A DNA stretch of 63,365 nt from Phycisphaera sp. (GCA_016125285.1 WGMA01000019.1:1-63365); one strand, 5' to 3'; numbered from the stretch's first letter, positions 16,524 through 25,996 are shown. A program made the numbers and translations. Notes: generated from the sequence alone by a model not told the origin.

Positions 16524-19034
16524 TCACACCGGCTTCTGGTCCTTGCGCGTGGTCCACTGGTCCGTGTCCGGGTCGCCGAGCTGGACGGTATAAACGCTGT
16601 CGCCGAAGACCCATGGCTCAACGCTGCTGTCGGTCAGGCGGATCGCGTAGACCAGTTCGTTGGTCGACTGGTCGATCACCTTGAGCACGGGTTGCTTGAC
16701 GCCGTCGGCGGTGATCTTGGGCAGTCGGCCGGTGATCTTGCGGGCGTAGTTGTCGCGCTGGGCGATGGTGTGGGGGAAGCCGGGGTACTGGTCGGCGTCG
16801 CCGGGCTTGTTCAGGTCGATCAGGAAGCGGTACGACTCGCAGGTGTAGGTGCGTTTGGCGCGGTCGACGCGGATGACGCCGAAGCCGCCGGTGCGGTCGT
16901 CGGCCCAGTCGTAGCGGTTGCTCTTGCCGCGGCCGGTGCCTACGGGGTTGCCCACGGCGTACATGTACAGCAGGTTGCCGAAGCCGTCGCGGTACTCGCC
17001 GGTGTTGGGCAGGTTGTGATCGGGGCGGTTGGCGACGGGGCGTTTGATCTCGTCGGTGCGCCACCAGCGCTGGTAGATGTTGCTGATCGCCGGGGAGGTG
17101 AACGACCAGAACGCGTCGTGCTGCTCGTCGACGCCGTACTGCAGCAGGGTGGTGAGGTGCTGGTCGCCGTTGAGGTGGATCGGGAAGGCCTTGCGGATGA
17201 TGCGCAGCGCGTGGTTGCGCGGGGTCTGCGGCCAGCCGCCGGAGTCGAGGTCCGCCAGGAGGAAGTTGTCGTGATTGCCGTGATGCGTGGCGGCGTTGGC
17301 GAAGACGGTCTCGCTGAGCAGGACCTTCATATCCGCGCCGCGCCAATCGCCGACCCAGTGTTCGAGGAACTTGTGCTGACGATCGCCGAGCAGCTCGAGG
17401 CCGGGCTTGTCGAGCGTGGAGGTGTCGAAGTTCGGATCGGGGACCCAGTCGCCGCGGCCCTTGCCGGTGTCGACGAATTCCGGGCCGGACTTGAACTGCC
17501 GGTCGGCGACGATCGCGAAGCTGACGCGTCCGTAGACCATGTCGCCGTAGTAGACGCTGATGTCCTGCTGCACGGGCGTGGGGTCGAAGAAGTCGGGGTT
17601 GTGTCCGCAGTTGGTGCGGTGGACGACGTTGACCATGCGGGCCGGCTCCATGTACCCGCCGTCGCTCGACGTGCTGCCGCCTTCGCGCATCGGCTTGCCG
17701 GCCTCGCCCCAGATGTTGCCCTGAAGCACGTCGTGATCGTCGGGCAGGCAGACGGTCGGCCGGTCGCGCATCACGTCGCCGAACGCCCAGCCGAACAGGT
17801 ACCACTTGCGCAGGTAGTTGAGGATCGCGCGGTCCGCGGGGTTGCGGATGATGCCGTACCCGCCGTTGGGCTCGTAGATCTGATCGCCGGAGAAGTACAG
17901 CATGTCCGGGTCGGCCGTGGCCAGGTTCCGCGCGACCGGCTCGTAAGGAAAGCCGTGGTAGAACTGACACGTCAGCGAACCGATCACCAGCGGGCGGTCG
18001 AGCGGCTCCTTGCGGATCGTGCCGGCGTACTGCGCGTCGCCGTACACCAGGCGGTAGGGCGTGGCGACCGTCGGGTCCCACTTCGCGATGCGGAACGTCG
18101 CGGTGCACGCGTCGGCGTCGACGGGTTGCTCGGCAAGCCGCGTCCACTTGCCGTCGCGCTGCACCTCCAGCGTGACGCTCTGCGGGTCGGTCTTGCCCAT
18201 CGGCGGCAGCTGCGCGGTGATCTTCATCACGTAGCCGTCGTCGCCGCGGCTGTTGCTCAGCGTGTGCAACGCGAACAGGATCGGCCCGAACGCCTGCTGC
18301 GGGTGGTAGTCGAACTTGTCGCCGGACACGGTCCACGCGTTGAACCGGCACTGCGAGCCGTCCTTCGCGTTGCCGTGATTGTTGACCAGCGCGACGTTGC
18401 CGTAGAGCTGGTCCGGCGCGGCCTTGATCTCGGCGTCGACCTGGCCGACCGTTTTGCCCGCGGCGTTCGTGGCGGTGAGCGTCGCGGCGTGCTTGTCGCC
18501 GGCCGGCCTGACCGACAGCTTCAGCGTGATGTCCGCAAGGTCCGCCGCGTCGTCGAGCTTCGCCGTCGCGCCCGCCAGCATGAGCGTGCGGTTGGACTTG
18601 ACCAGCGCGACCCAGCCGCCGCCGAAGAAGCAGTTGCCGCGGTAGTCGTTGACCTCGTCGTGGATGCCGAACCTGAACCCGCCCGAGCCGTTCTTGCCCG
18701 TGTGTGTCATGCCCAGCCGCACGGACATCTCGAACGCCTCGGCGCGTGGCGCCATCTGGTGCTTGAGCAGGTGCACGTTGCGGTCGTCGGCCCGGCTGAT
18801 GCACTCCAGTTGACCGTCGGCGACGCGCCAGTCCTCCATCGGGTTCGCCCAGTACTCGGGCCCGGCCCACACGCGGTCGGGCGTCTTCGCGAAGTCGCCG
18901 CGGAACGCCGCCGCGCCCGCCGAGCCGGCCTCGCCGCGTGTCTCACCCATCGCGCTCAGCGCCATCAACCCCGCCGACGTCACCGCCGCGGACTCCATGA
19001 ACTGCCGACGTGTCGGCCCGTTGTTCTGTGACAT
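16524..19034 (-). CDS. PhoD-like alkaline phosphatase family protein (Tat-exported)
   Basis: 836 residues. The Tat leader is TRRQFMESAAVTSAG. The N-terminal third looks like a beta-sandwich (LamG-like) module; the C-terminal part is a PhoD-type metallophosphatase with MLYFSGDQIYEPN, VCLPDDHDVLQGNIWG, HHGNHDNF, HLNGDQHLTTL and FWSFTSPAIS. PhoD enzymes hydrolyse phosphodiesters and monoesters with Ca/Fe. The long N-terminal module suggests a polymer or surface substrate, which is inference. It is 166 bases upstream of the IDO-like gene on the same strand, so a functional link is possible but not shown. Confidence 0.85.
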   Translation of the reverse strand: MSQNNGPTRRQFMESAAVTSAGLMALSAMGETRGEAGSAGAAAFRGDFAKTPDRVWAGPEYWANPMEDWRVADGQLECISRADDRNVHLLKHQMAPRAEAFEMSVRLGMTHTGKNGSGGFRFGIHDEVNDYRGNCFFGGGWVALVKSNRTLMLAGATAKLDDAADLADITLKLSVRPAGDKHAATLTATNAAGKTVGQVDAEIKAAPDQLYGNVALVNNHGNAKDGSQCRFNAWTVSGDKFDYHPQQAFGPILFALHTLSNSRGDDGYVMKITAQLPPMGKTDPQSVTLEVQRDGKWTRLAEQPVDADACTATFRIAKWDPTVATPYRLVYGDAQYAGTIRKEPLDRPLVIGSLTCQFYHGFPYEPVARNLATADPDMLYFSGDQIYEPNGGYGIIRNPADRAILNYLRKWYLFGWAFGDVMRDRPTVCLPDDHDVLQGNIWGEAGKPMREGGSTSSDGGYMEPARMVNVVHRTNCGHNPDFFDPTPVQQDISVYYGDMVYGRVSFAIVADRQFKSGPEFVDTGKGRGDWVPDPNFDTSTLDKPGLELLGDRQHKFLEHWVGDWRGADMKVLLSETVFANAATHHGNHDNFLLADLDSGGWPQTPRNHALRIIRKAFPIHLNGDQHLTTLLQYGVDEQHDAFWSFTSPAISNIYQRWWRTDEIKRPVANRPDHNLPNTGEYRDGFGNLLYMYAVGNPVGTGRGKSNRYDWADDRTGGFGVIRVDRAKRTYTCESYRFLIDLNKPGDADQYPGFPHTIAQRDNYARKITGRLPKITADGVKQPVLKVIDQSTNELVYAIRLTDSSVEPWVFGDSVYTVQLGDPDTDQWTTRKDQKPV

Positions 19035-19156
19035 TGCCTAAGCTCCTTGACCTCGTCTCGGGATGACGTTCATCGCCTCCCGGTCCAACGCACGTCACCA
19101 TCGTAGGTGACTCGACGTCGGCGGGGGTGAGTATAAAGAATTGCCGGGCCCGCGGA

Positions 19157-20440
19157 CTACCTGCCCAGCACGGGCAGCACGCGTTTCGCGATCGCGCTGG
19201 TGATGATCTCGTACGCCGGGCGGGTCCAGTGGTAGCCGTCGCCCGCGGCGAGCTCGAGCTTCTTCGACAGGATCGAATAGACGTCGATCACCTCGATCTG
19301 CTCCTCGGTCATGACCTGCTTCGAGATCGTGTTGAGGCGGACGACGACGTCGTTCTTGTCGCCGAGGCTGTTGACGGGCTGGTCCTTCGCGGGCTTCGGC
19401 GCGGTGTGGGGCGTGGTCAGCAGGTAGTAGATCTTCGCCTGCGGTGCGCCGGTCTTGAAGCAGCGGGCCAGGTCGCGCATGCGGTCGTGGACGACCTGGT
19501 CGGACACCTTGTCGGGCGTCCAGTGCAGCGAGTGCAGGCCGTTGTTGAAGACGATCGCGTCGAACTTGTACCGGCCGGCCATCTCCGTCAGCGCGGCGAC
19601 CGGCACGTCGCCGCCGACGAAGTGGACGCAGTGGAAGACGTACACGTGGTGCTTGAGCATCTCGGGGATGAACGGGCCGCGATAGCCCATCGAGATCGAG
19701 TCGCCGTAGATCAGCACCTTCGGCCAGTCTTCGTGCTCGACCTTCGGCACGTCCAGCGCCCAGCCCTTGCCCGCCACCGCGCCGCGCGGGTCGTCGCTGT
19801 CGTTCTCCTTGTCCGACACGTATTTGAACGTCGGCCCGTACACCTTCACGCTACGGATCACCGCGGGCATCGGCGTCGCCTTGCCCTTGAGATTGCGCCC
19901 GATCCACATCGGCGCGTCGTTCGGCGTCATCTCCATGAAGCACTTCTTGTACGGCCGACCGTCGAGGTAGAACGTGGCGTACCCGTCGCGGACCGCCAGC
20001 GTGAACGTGTACGGCGTGTCGACCTTCGGCGATTGCGACCCGCCGATGCCGCGGGCGGTCATGAAGATGTTGTTGACGTACGACCCGATCCGCCGCGCGT
20101 AGTACGGCTTAGCCCGGTAGTTCGTGTCCACCGTGAACCCGTCGTCGGCCTCGCCGCCGGTCTGCTTGCTCATGACCGTCAGCAGCGAGTCCTCCACGAG
20201 CTCGGGCAGTTCGATCGTGACCTGCACGACGAAGTTCTTCTGATCCGGAAACGCGCTCGCCGGCACGCCAAACGCCGCGCCGTCTTTGAGGACGACCCCG
20301 CCGTCCGTCTTGGTGATCGCGCCGGACTGCAGTTCCGCCGGGATCGCGTCGCGCGCCAGGTCCCACAGCGGCTTGTCGTCAGCCCGCGCGGTGCCGAGCG
20401 ACGCGGTGATTGCGAGGAGGGTGATGAGGATGGGTTTCAT
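19157..20440 (-). CDS. Secreted SGNH/GDSL hydrolase with N-terminal LamG-like domain
   Basis: 427 residues from ATG 20440, which opens a signal peptide (MKPILITLLAITASLGTARA). An in-frame ATG 24 bases upstream is less likely. The first half resembles a concanavalin-like sandwich (YTFTLAVRDGYATFYLDGRPYK is a typical strand pair). The second half is SGNH: block I KVLIYGDSISMGY, a NGLHSLHW segment, and block V DGYHWTRPAY carrying the Asp and His. It likely de-esterifies an extracellular carbohydrate. It lies 122 bases upstream of the PhoD-like gene on the same strand. Confidence 0.83.
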   Translation of the reverse strand: MKPILITLLAITASLGTARADDKPLWDLARDAIPAELQSGAITKTDGGVVLKDGAAFGVPASAFPDQKNFVVQVTIELPELVEDSLLTVMSKQTGGEADDGFTVDTNYRAKPYYARRIGSYVNNIFMTARGIGGSQSPKVDTPYTFTLAVRDGYATFYLDGRPYKKCFMEMTPNDAPMWIGRNLKGKATPMPAVIRSVKVYGPTFKYVSDKENDSDDPRGAVAGKGWALDVPKVEHEDWPKVLIYGDSISMGYRGPFIPEMLKHHVYVFHCVHFVGGDVPVAALTEMAGRYKFDAIVFNNGLHSLHWTPDKVSDQVVHDRMRDLARCFKTGAPQAKIYYLLTTPHTAPKPAKDQPVNSLGDKNDVVVRLNTISKQVMTEEQIEVIDVYSILSKKLELAAGDGYHWTRPAYEIITSAIAKRVLPVLGR

Positions 20441-20460
20441 GGTGGTGCTCACTTTATAGG

Positions 20461-20850
20461 TCACCTCGTTCGCACGACGTTGCCACGGTTGTCGTAGAAC
20501 TCGGGGGGCGTGTGACCGAAAAACTCTTCGTAGTCATTTCCGCGATTCGTTACCACGGCGTCGTTCTGGAATGCATTCAATCGATCTTTGAAGGTCAGAG
20601 CCCGCGCATTGGCGATCCGGTGGGCCTCTATGACGAACTCCGCAAGAGCCGCTTGTGCCACTCGATTAGCTTCATCCGTAGACAACCCCAAATCCGCGGC
20701 CACTGCTTGCGTGCCTTGGCCTCGCACAAAGCCGTTCATGATCGAAAGACCCATTCTTTCTCGACACTCGGAATCAAAAAGCTCTTCATGATCGGCTGTA
20801 AGGGACTCTAGTCGCTCAAGCAGTCGACCAAGGCACGCTTCAATCGTCAT
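20461..20850 (-). CDS. Hypothetical protein (129 aa)
   Basis: I do not recognise this protein. It is predicted soluble and mostly helical, with an acidic N-terminus (LERLESLTADHEELFDSE) and an Arg/Asn-rich end. Its codon use is visibly less GC-biased than its neighbours, which together with the 94-residue gene upstream may mean later acquisition. It sits 20 bases before the SGNH start and may be in the same transcript. Confidence 0.6.
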   Translation of the reverse strand: MTIEACLGRLLERLESLTADHEELFDSECRERMGLSIMNGFVRGQGTQAVAADLGLSTDEANRVAQAALAEFVIEAHRIANARALTFKDRLNAFQNDAVVTNRGNDYEEFFGHTPPEFYDNRGNVVRTR

Positions 20851-20885
20851 TCGGACCTCCGGATCACATTCGGGCAGTGCGAAGA

Positions 20886-20901
20886 TCCCGCCCTGGCGGG
20901 A
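20886..20901. repeat. Short perfect hairpin TCCCGCC-CT-GGCGGGA
   Basis: Seven-base arms with a two-base loop, between the 94-residue gene and the 129-residue gene on the minus strand. There is no U-run on either side, so it looks more like a REP-type palindrome than an intrinsic terminator. Confidence 0.55.
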
Positions 20902-20945
20902 CAGTTGTACGATTGCGATGTCTTGCCGGGACGGGACCTACGTCG

Positions 20946-21230
20946 CTAGTCGGCACCATAGATGTCTGTGAGAATGCGACTTCGTCCCGATACAACCACG
21001 CTCGTAAGCGGGTTGAGATATCTGAAGATCTTCCGGTCAATCGCATGGAACCCATCACTCGAAGCGAAGTTGATCGTGATATTCATCACCACCTTGTATC
21101 CCTCGCGTCGCCAATCGATGCCCGACACACCGTCAATCTGAAGCAGGGCGGCTTTGACTTCCTCCATAACGGAGGATTCCTCGCCTTCGGGTTTGATGCA
21201 TAGATCGACATCCATAACGGTCGTCTTCAT
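20946..21230 (-). CDS. Hypothetical 94-aa protein translationally coupled to GMC oxidoreductase
   Basis: ATG at 21228-21230 overlaps the GMC stop codon (ATGA), so translation is probably coupled. The protein begins MKTTVMDVDLCIKPEGEE and contains VKAALLQIDGVSGIDWRREGY and a C-terminal SVVVSGRSRILTDIYGAD. The alternating beta-alpha pattern with a conserved-looking IDGVSGIDW turn recalls small ferredoxin-like folds, but I cannot assign a family. Base composition is lower in GC than the GMC gene. No signal peptide is seen. Confidence 0.65.
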   Translation of the reverse strand: MKTTVMDVDLCIKPEGEESSVMEEVKAALLQIDGVSGIDWRREGYKVVMNITINFASSDGFHAIDRKIFRYLNPLTSVVVSGRSRILTDIYGAD

Positions 21231-22933
21231 CCAAACGTCCCCTTCTTCATCTCCGACGCCAGATAATCGCACGCGCGCCAGGCGATGGACATGATGCTGA
21301 GCGTCGGGTTCTTGTCGGCGTTGGAGACGAAGGGGCCGCCGTCGGTGACGAAGAGGTTGGGCACGTCCCAGGACTGGCAGTACTGGTTGAGGACGGACTT
21401 GGTCTTGTCGTCGCCCATGCAGGTGGTGCCGACCTCGTGGATGATCGCGCCGCCGGGGTAGATGGGTTTTTCGCCGGTGACCCGGCCGCCCATCGCGTCG
21501 ATGATTTCCTTGAACGTCGAGACCATGTGCTTGGCCTGGTTGATCTCGTGTTTCGAGAACTTCCAGTGGAACTTGAGCACGGGGATGCCGTACTTGTCCT
21601 TCTTGCCGGAGGGATCGATCTCGCAGTAGCAGTCTTCGTTGGGGATCATCTCGCCGCGGCCGGAGAAGCCGATGAACGAGCCGTAGTAGCGGCGGGCGTC
21701 CTTCTTGAACTGCTTGCCGTACGTGCCCTCGGTGTAGTGTTCGAGTCCGTGGAAGGAGCCCATGCCGGGCATCATGCGGCCGGAGCCCATCTCGATGTGA
21801 TACCCCCGCGCGAAGTCGAGCTTTCCGGCGAGCTGCTCCTTGTACAGCCACCACGGCACGTAGGAGTGCGCGGAGGTGACGCCTTCCTCGTTGTGAGCCG
21901 GGACGTTTTCGAGCGCGGGGACCTGCCCGCTGACGTGCGCGCCGACGGTGTCCATGAGGTATCGCCCGACGAGGCCGGAGGAGTTGGCCAGTCCGTCGGG
22001 GAACATGTTGGACTTGCTGTTGAGCAGGATGCGCGCCGAGGAGCAGCCTGAGGCGCAGAGGATGACGACGCGCGCCTTGGCTTCGACGTCCTTGAGCGTG
22101 GTGCGATCGACGAAGGTAACGCCGGTGGCCTGGCCGTCCTTGTTGATGTTGACCTCGCGGACCATGGCGTCGGTGATGATGTCGAGGTTGCCGGTGGCCT
22201 GAGCGGGGGGCAGCAGGACGGTGGTAGACTGGAAGTTGGCGCGGACGGAGCAGCCGCGCCCGCACAACGTGGCGTAGAGGCACTTGCTGCGCCCGTTGAT
22301 GGGCTGCGTGAGGATCGCCTTGTGGATGGGGACGACGGGGATGCCCATCGGCTTACAGGTCTTGCGGACGAGCAGCTCCCAGCCGCGCATCTTCGGCGGC
22401 GGCTGCAGGACGCCGGGCGGGGAGTCGGGCGTGTTTTCGAGCCCCTCGCGTGAGCCGAAGATGCCGACGAGCTTTTCGGTTTTGTCGTAGTAGGGCGACA
22501 CGTCGTCGTACGTCATGGGCCAGTCGATGCCGAGTCCGTCGCGCGAGCGGGGCTTGAAGTCGTACGGGCCCATGCGCAGCGAGATGCGTCCCCAGTGGTT
22601 GGTGCGGCCGCCGAGCATGCGGGCGCGCCACCACCAGAAGTCGGCCTTCGTGCCGGGGCCGCCCTCGTAGGGTTCGCCGGGCACCTGCCATCCGCCGTCG
22701 ACGGTGGCGTCGTAGTAGCCGAAAGGTTTGTCGTCGGTGCCGGCGCCGCGGAGGGGCGCGTCCTTGGGCGTCTGGAACATCGGGGTCTCTTTGACCGGGT
22801 CGTAGTCGCGACCGGCCTCGAGCATGAGGACCTTGATGCCGTGGTGCGCCAGGACGTAGGCGCTCATGCCGCCCGCCGCGCCGCTGCCGACAATGATCAC
22901 GTCGTACCGCTTCTGGGTTTTGGGATTAGCCAA
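21227..22933 (-). CDS. GMC family FAD-dependent oxidoreductase
   Basis: 568 residues. The FAD-binding motif is VIIVGSGAAGGMSAYVL at residues 12-28 and LEAGRDYD follows. NHWGRISLRMGPYDF and RVVILCASGCSSARILLNS are typical of gluconate/choline dehydrogenase-type GMC enzymes. The C-terminus has GGAIIHEVGTTCMGDD and NPTLSIMSIAWRA. There is no signal peptide, so export would need a Tat-bearing partner such as the subunit-3-like protein at 9235. It probably oxidises a sugar or polyol in the periplasm. Confidence 0.9.
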   Translation of the reverse strand: MANPKTQKRYDVIIVGSGAAGGMSAYVLAHHGIKVLMLEAGRDYDPVKETPMFQTPKDAPLRGAGTDDKPFGYYDATVDGGWQVPGEPYEGGPGTKADFWWWRARMLGGRTNHWGRISLRMGPYDFKPRSRDGLGIDWPMTYDDVSPYYDKTEKLVGIFGSREGLENTPDSPPGVLQPPPKMRGWELLVRKTCKPMGIPVVPIHKAILTQPINGRSKCLYATLCGRGCSVRANFQSTTVLLPPAQATGNLDIITDAMVREVNINKDGQATGVTFVDRTTLKDVEAKARVVILCASGCSSARILLNSKSNMFPDGLANSSGLVGRYLMDTVGAHVSGQVPALENVPAHNEEGVTSAHSYVPWWLYKEQLAGKLDFARGYHIEMGSGRMMPGMGSFHGLEHYTEGTYGKQFKKDARRYYGSFIGFSGRGEMIPNEDCYCEIDPSGKKDKYGIPVLKFHWKFSKHEINQAKHMVSTFKEIIDAMGGRVTGEKPIYPGGAIIHEVGTTCMGDDKTKSVLNQYCQSWDVPNLFVTDGGPFVSNADKNPTLSIMSIAWRACDYLASEMKKGTFG

Positions 22934-23049
22934 GTTGTCGTGCCCTCGGTTGCGCGGAGTGAAACAGGTCGTGCGATGCCGTAAGCGTATCCGTGTCGCG
23001 CGCGGGTCTCAACCGGACGCGTGATCGCGCTGCGGCGGATGGCGGCGTG

Positions 23050-24111
23050 TCAGCGATGCGACCAGTAGCTCATCGTGCCGATCACCACGCCGATGAGCAG
23101 CAGCAGGGCGGTGGCGATGATCGCGCCGATGAAGACGAAGATCGCCGGGTCGCGCGGCGTGCGCGGCGCGCGCATCGCGTCGGGGTCGTTGATCAGGCCG
23201 TCGGCGTCGCGCTCGAATTCTGGCGCGGCGTCGGTGTGCGGTCGGCCCTCACCCTCGCCCTCTCCCGAGGGGAGAGGGGAACGGCGCATGGCGGGTGCGG
23301 CGGGCGCGACCGGCGTTTCGATCGGGGCCGACGGTGTCGGCGTGACGGGCGTTGTCACTTCGACGGCCGGCGTGACCGGCGCGTCGGCGATGCCCGCGGT
23401 GACCGCGTCGAGCAGCGCCGCGTCGTCCGCGCGACGCCAGACGACGAGCATGTGCTCGTACCACGCCCACAGCGCCACGGCGATCATGCCGGACGTGATC
23501 ATCGAGACGTACACATCGCTGAGGTGATGCGCGTGATCGAGCAGGCGTGTGGTCGCGCAGCCCGCGGCGACGAACAGCCACACCGGCGTGGCGCGCGGGA
23601 ACAGCAGGCACAGCATCCAGCACGCGCCGAACGCGATCGACGAGTGGCTCGACGGCATCGACAGGCCGGCGGTCGACAGCACGTGGTCGGCGTCGTCGAA
23701 CCCGATCCAGTGGTACAGGCCGGTCCACTCGCCGTGCGGCGGCTTGGGCGGGCGCTCGCGGCGCAGCACCAGCTTGAGCAGCTCGGACGACAGGCCTCCG
23801 GCGGTCGCCGACACGACGAGCAGCACGCCGCGACGCATCGCCACGCCGAGGCCATCGATCGCCTTGCGGGGCCAGTCCATCAGCACCAGCGCTGCGCCCA
23901 TCAGGAACCACGTCGGCAGGTAGCCGGCGGCCTTGAGCAGGCGGAACTTGTCGGACTCGCGGTACTCGCGTTCGTTGAGCAGGGCCCACACGACGTAGTC
24001 CAGCGCGAAGGCGGCGATCAGGCCGAACGTCAGCGCGCAGGTCACGGCGATGAGGATCGCGTGGCGGTTGTGCGGCTGTCGCCACCAGGGCTGTGCGAGG
24101 GTTGGCGTCAT
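23050..24111 (-). CDS. PAP2 family membrane phosphatase with C-terminal extension carrying a translated repeat
   Basis: 353 residues. The three PAP2 motifs are visible: KLVLRRERP, MPSSHSS (PSGH in most relatives) and TTRLLDHAHHLSD. Several hydrophobic helices surround them. The family removes phosphate from undecaprenyl pyrophosphate or lipid phosphates. After the phosphatase domain comes a Pro/Thr/Ala-rich linker, then RRSPLPSGEGEGEGR, which is the translation of a palindromic repeat at 23246-23279, then a final membrane helix. GGAG precedes the start. It follows the GT39 gene by 22 bases, so the pair may act on one lipid carrier. Confidence 0.85.
   Translation of the reverse strand: MTPTLAQPWWRQPHNRHAILIAVTCALTFGLIAAFALDYVVWALLNEREYRESDKFRLLKAAGYLPTWFLMGAALVLMDWPRKAIDGLGVAMRRGVLLVVSATAGGLSSELLKLVLRRERPPKPPHGEWTGLYHWIGFDDADHVLSTAGLSMPSSHSSIAFGACWMLCLLFPRATPVWLFVAAGCATTRLLDHAHHLSDVYVSMITSGMIAVALWAWYEHMLVVWRRADDAALLDAVTAGIADAPVTPAVEVTTPVTPTPSAPIETPVAPAAPAMRRSPLPSGEGEGEGRPHTDAAPEFERDADGLINDPDAMRAPRTPRDPAIFVFIGAIIATALLLLIGVVIGTMSYWSHR
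23246..23279. repeat. Dispersed CCCTCTCCC-GAG-GGGAGAGGG palindrome inside the PAP2 gene
   Basis: Hairpin arms are 23258-23266 and 23270-23278, preceded by CCCTCACCCT. The same organisation (CCCTCAC then hairpin) recurs in valS at 48561-48593. It lies in the coding region of the PAP2 gene and preserves the frame. Confidence 0.85.
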
Positions 24112-24133
24112 GGGTCTCCACGGAGCGAGCGGA

Positions 24134-25870
24134 TCAGCGTGGCGTGTCGGCGTCGAGACTGTCGGGCTTGTCGGACGGGTCGGCCTTGAGTCCGCCGAAC
24201 TTCCAGATCACGTAGTAGTGGTTGTCCGATTGCCGCCACCGTTGCCCGCGTGTGCTCGACTCGGGCAGTTCGATCGGGTCCATGGTATCTGCAACGAATG
24301 CGCGCTGCCACGCGGCCTGCGACGAGCGCATGACCACCGCCGGTCGACCGATCAGCGCCGGGTCGGCGAGGTTGGTGTCGGCGAAGAAGTCGTACTGGCT
24401 GGCGCGGTCGCCGAAGTAACGCTGCGCGCAGAACACGCGTGGGTGACCGGGCAGGTAGAACGCCAGCAGGCTCGCCTCGCCGTAGCGGTCTGCGATGACG
24501 ATGGGCTCGACGCCGGTCTTCTGTTCGACGCGGTGGATCTCATCGGCGAGCGCGGCGGCGAACGGCTCGGTGCCGTAGAGGCGCCCGATGAGCTTCGTCT
24601 TCTGCAGCATCGGCGACGCGGTGGCGAACGCGATGGCGACGATGACGATCTGCGCGCCGATGCCGAACGCGACGGTCCAGTGCCACGCGACCTGCCACAC
24701 CGTCTCGGGCTTCTGGCGCAGCAGGCCCATCTTCGGCCGCTCGTCCGGCGCCAGGGCGAGCCAGTCGCGCACCATGTCGTGGTAACGCGGCAGCTCGCCG
24801 ACGACGCGCCGCGCCACGAGCACCAGCAGCGTGACGAACCCCGCGACGGGCCAGTTGCCCTGCGTCTCGTGGATGAACGAGATGACGAAGTAGAACACGA
24901 GCACCGGCGTGCCGATGCAGATCATCAGCAGCTCGGCGGGCCAGCCGCTCGGCTCGTCGCGATTCCCGCCGCGGTTCCGCATCGCCCACACGACGGACGC
25001 GACGATGAGCGTGAACAGGGGCGGGCCCATCAGGCCGATCTGCGCGCCGATCAGCTCGAGCGTCCACACCGGGCTGTACGACGCGTGTTCGTTGGCGACG
25101 GCCTGCGACATGTCGCCGCCGGGCAGGCCGATCGCGCCGATGAGGTGGCGGACGGTTGGCCAGCCCTCGCGCGCGTTCCAGATGATCACCGGGCTGATCA
25201 CCGCGGCGAACACGACGAGGGCGAGCAGCACGCCGAGCGCGTTCGCGCCGGTCACGCGGAGGCGGCGTCGGCGGATCAGCAGGTAGATCAACAGGCCTGG
25301 GATCAGCAGCAGGATGGTGTACTTGTAGAGGAATCCGACGCCGAGCGCCGCGGCGAAGGCGATCATCGGGCCGGTCGCGTTGCCGCCTGACTCGATCCGC
25401 CGCGTGACGTGATACGCGGCCCAGCTCGCCAGGGCCCAGCACATGAGGTAGGGCCCGTCGATGGTCATCAGCAGGTTCATCGCGGCGAAGCCCGGCGCGA
25501 GCACGAAGGCGAGCGCGGCGAAGAAGCCGACGCGGTCGTCGCCGTCGGAGCAGTCGCGTCCGAGTTGCGCGAGGACGAGCATCGTGACGGCGCCGCTGAG
25601 GGCCGCGCCGAGGCGCACGGCCCAGGCGGTGTCGCCGAACAGGTGCGTGGTCGCCCAGATCGTCCACGCTACACCCGGCCCCTTGCTGTAGTAGGACAGG
25701 TCGAGGCGGCGCGACCATTCCCAGTAGTGGGCCTCGTCGCCGGTGAGCTCGAGCGGGCTGACGAGCAGGAAGACGACGCGTGCGGCGAGGACGGCGAGCG
25801 TGAGCACGAGCGTGGCGCGCCACGTCGCCCATGCCAGCGGCTTCCCTTCCAGCGTCGTCTGCGCATCCAT
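24134..25870 (-). CDS. ArnT/GT39-like lipid-linked glycosyltransferase
   Basis: 578 residues from ATG 25870. An open frame continues upstream to 27436 but overlaps the FHA gene and is not coding. The hallmark is LTGDEAHYWEWSRRLDLSY with the catalytic Asp-Glu of GT39/GT83 enzymes, then about ten membrane helices and a soluble C-terminal domain (PIVIADRYGEASLLAFYLPG). These enzymes move a sugar from a polyprenyl-phosphate donor to lipid A or protein on the outer face of the inner membrane. It is followed closely by the PAP2 gene. Donor and acceptor are unknown. Confidence 0.85.
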   Translation of the reverse strand: MDAQTTLEGKPLAWATWRATLVLTLAVLAARVVFLLVSPLELTGDEAHYWEWSRRLDLSYYSKGPGVAWTIWATTHLFGDTAWAVRLGAALSGAVTMLVLAQLGRDCSDGDDRVGFFAALAFVLAPGFAAMNLLMTIDGPYLMCWALASWAAYHVTRRIESGGNATGPMIAFAAALGVGFLYKYTILLLIPGLLIYLLIRRRRLRVTGANALGVLLALVVFAAVISPVIIWNAREGWPTVRHLIGAIGLPGGDMSQAVANEHASYSPVWTLELIGAQIGLMGPPLFTLIVASVVWAMRNRGGNRDEPSGWPAELLMICIGTPVLVFYFVISFIHETQGNWPVAGFVTLLVLVARRVVGELPRYHDMVRDWLALAPDERPKMGLLRQKPETVWQVAWHWTVAFGIGAQIVIVAIAFATASPMLQKTKLIGRLYGTEPFAAALADEIHRVEQKTGVEPIVIADRYGEASLLAFYLPGHPRVFCAQRYFGDRASQYDFFADTNLADPALIGRPAVVMRSSQAAWQRAFVADTMDPIELPESSTRGQRWRQSDNHYYVIWKFGGLKADPSDKPDSLDADTPR

Positions 25871-25996
25871 GGCGTTCACGTCCCGATGATATCCCCCGTG
25901 TGATCGCACGCAACGCGGGTGTTGTGCGAAGCTTGCCGCCGCGACGCCCGGGGCTTCGATACCCGCTTCCACTTTCCGCCCGACATTGGGTAAACT

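Noticed and set aside
16422-19031. An 869-codon plus-strand open frame opposite the PhoD-like gene
   Set aside because: It has no family motifs and a Val/Ala/Arg-rich composition expected from the antisense of a GC-rich gene. The minus strand has a complete PhoD signature.
20946-22283. A 445-codon minus-strand frame in the GMC region
   Set aside because: Its upper part is an out-of-frame shadow of the GMC gene. Only its last 94 codons are likely real and are annotated separately.
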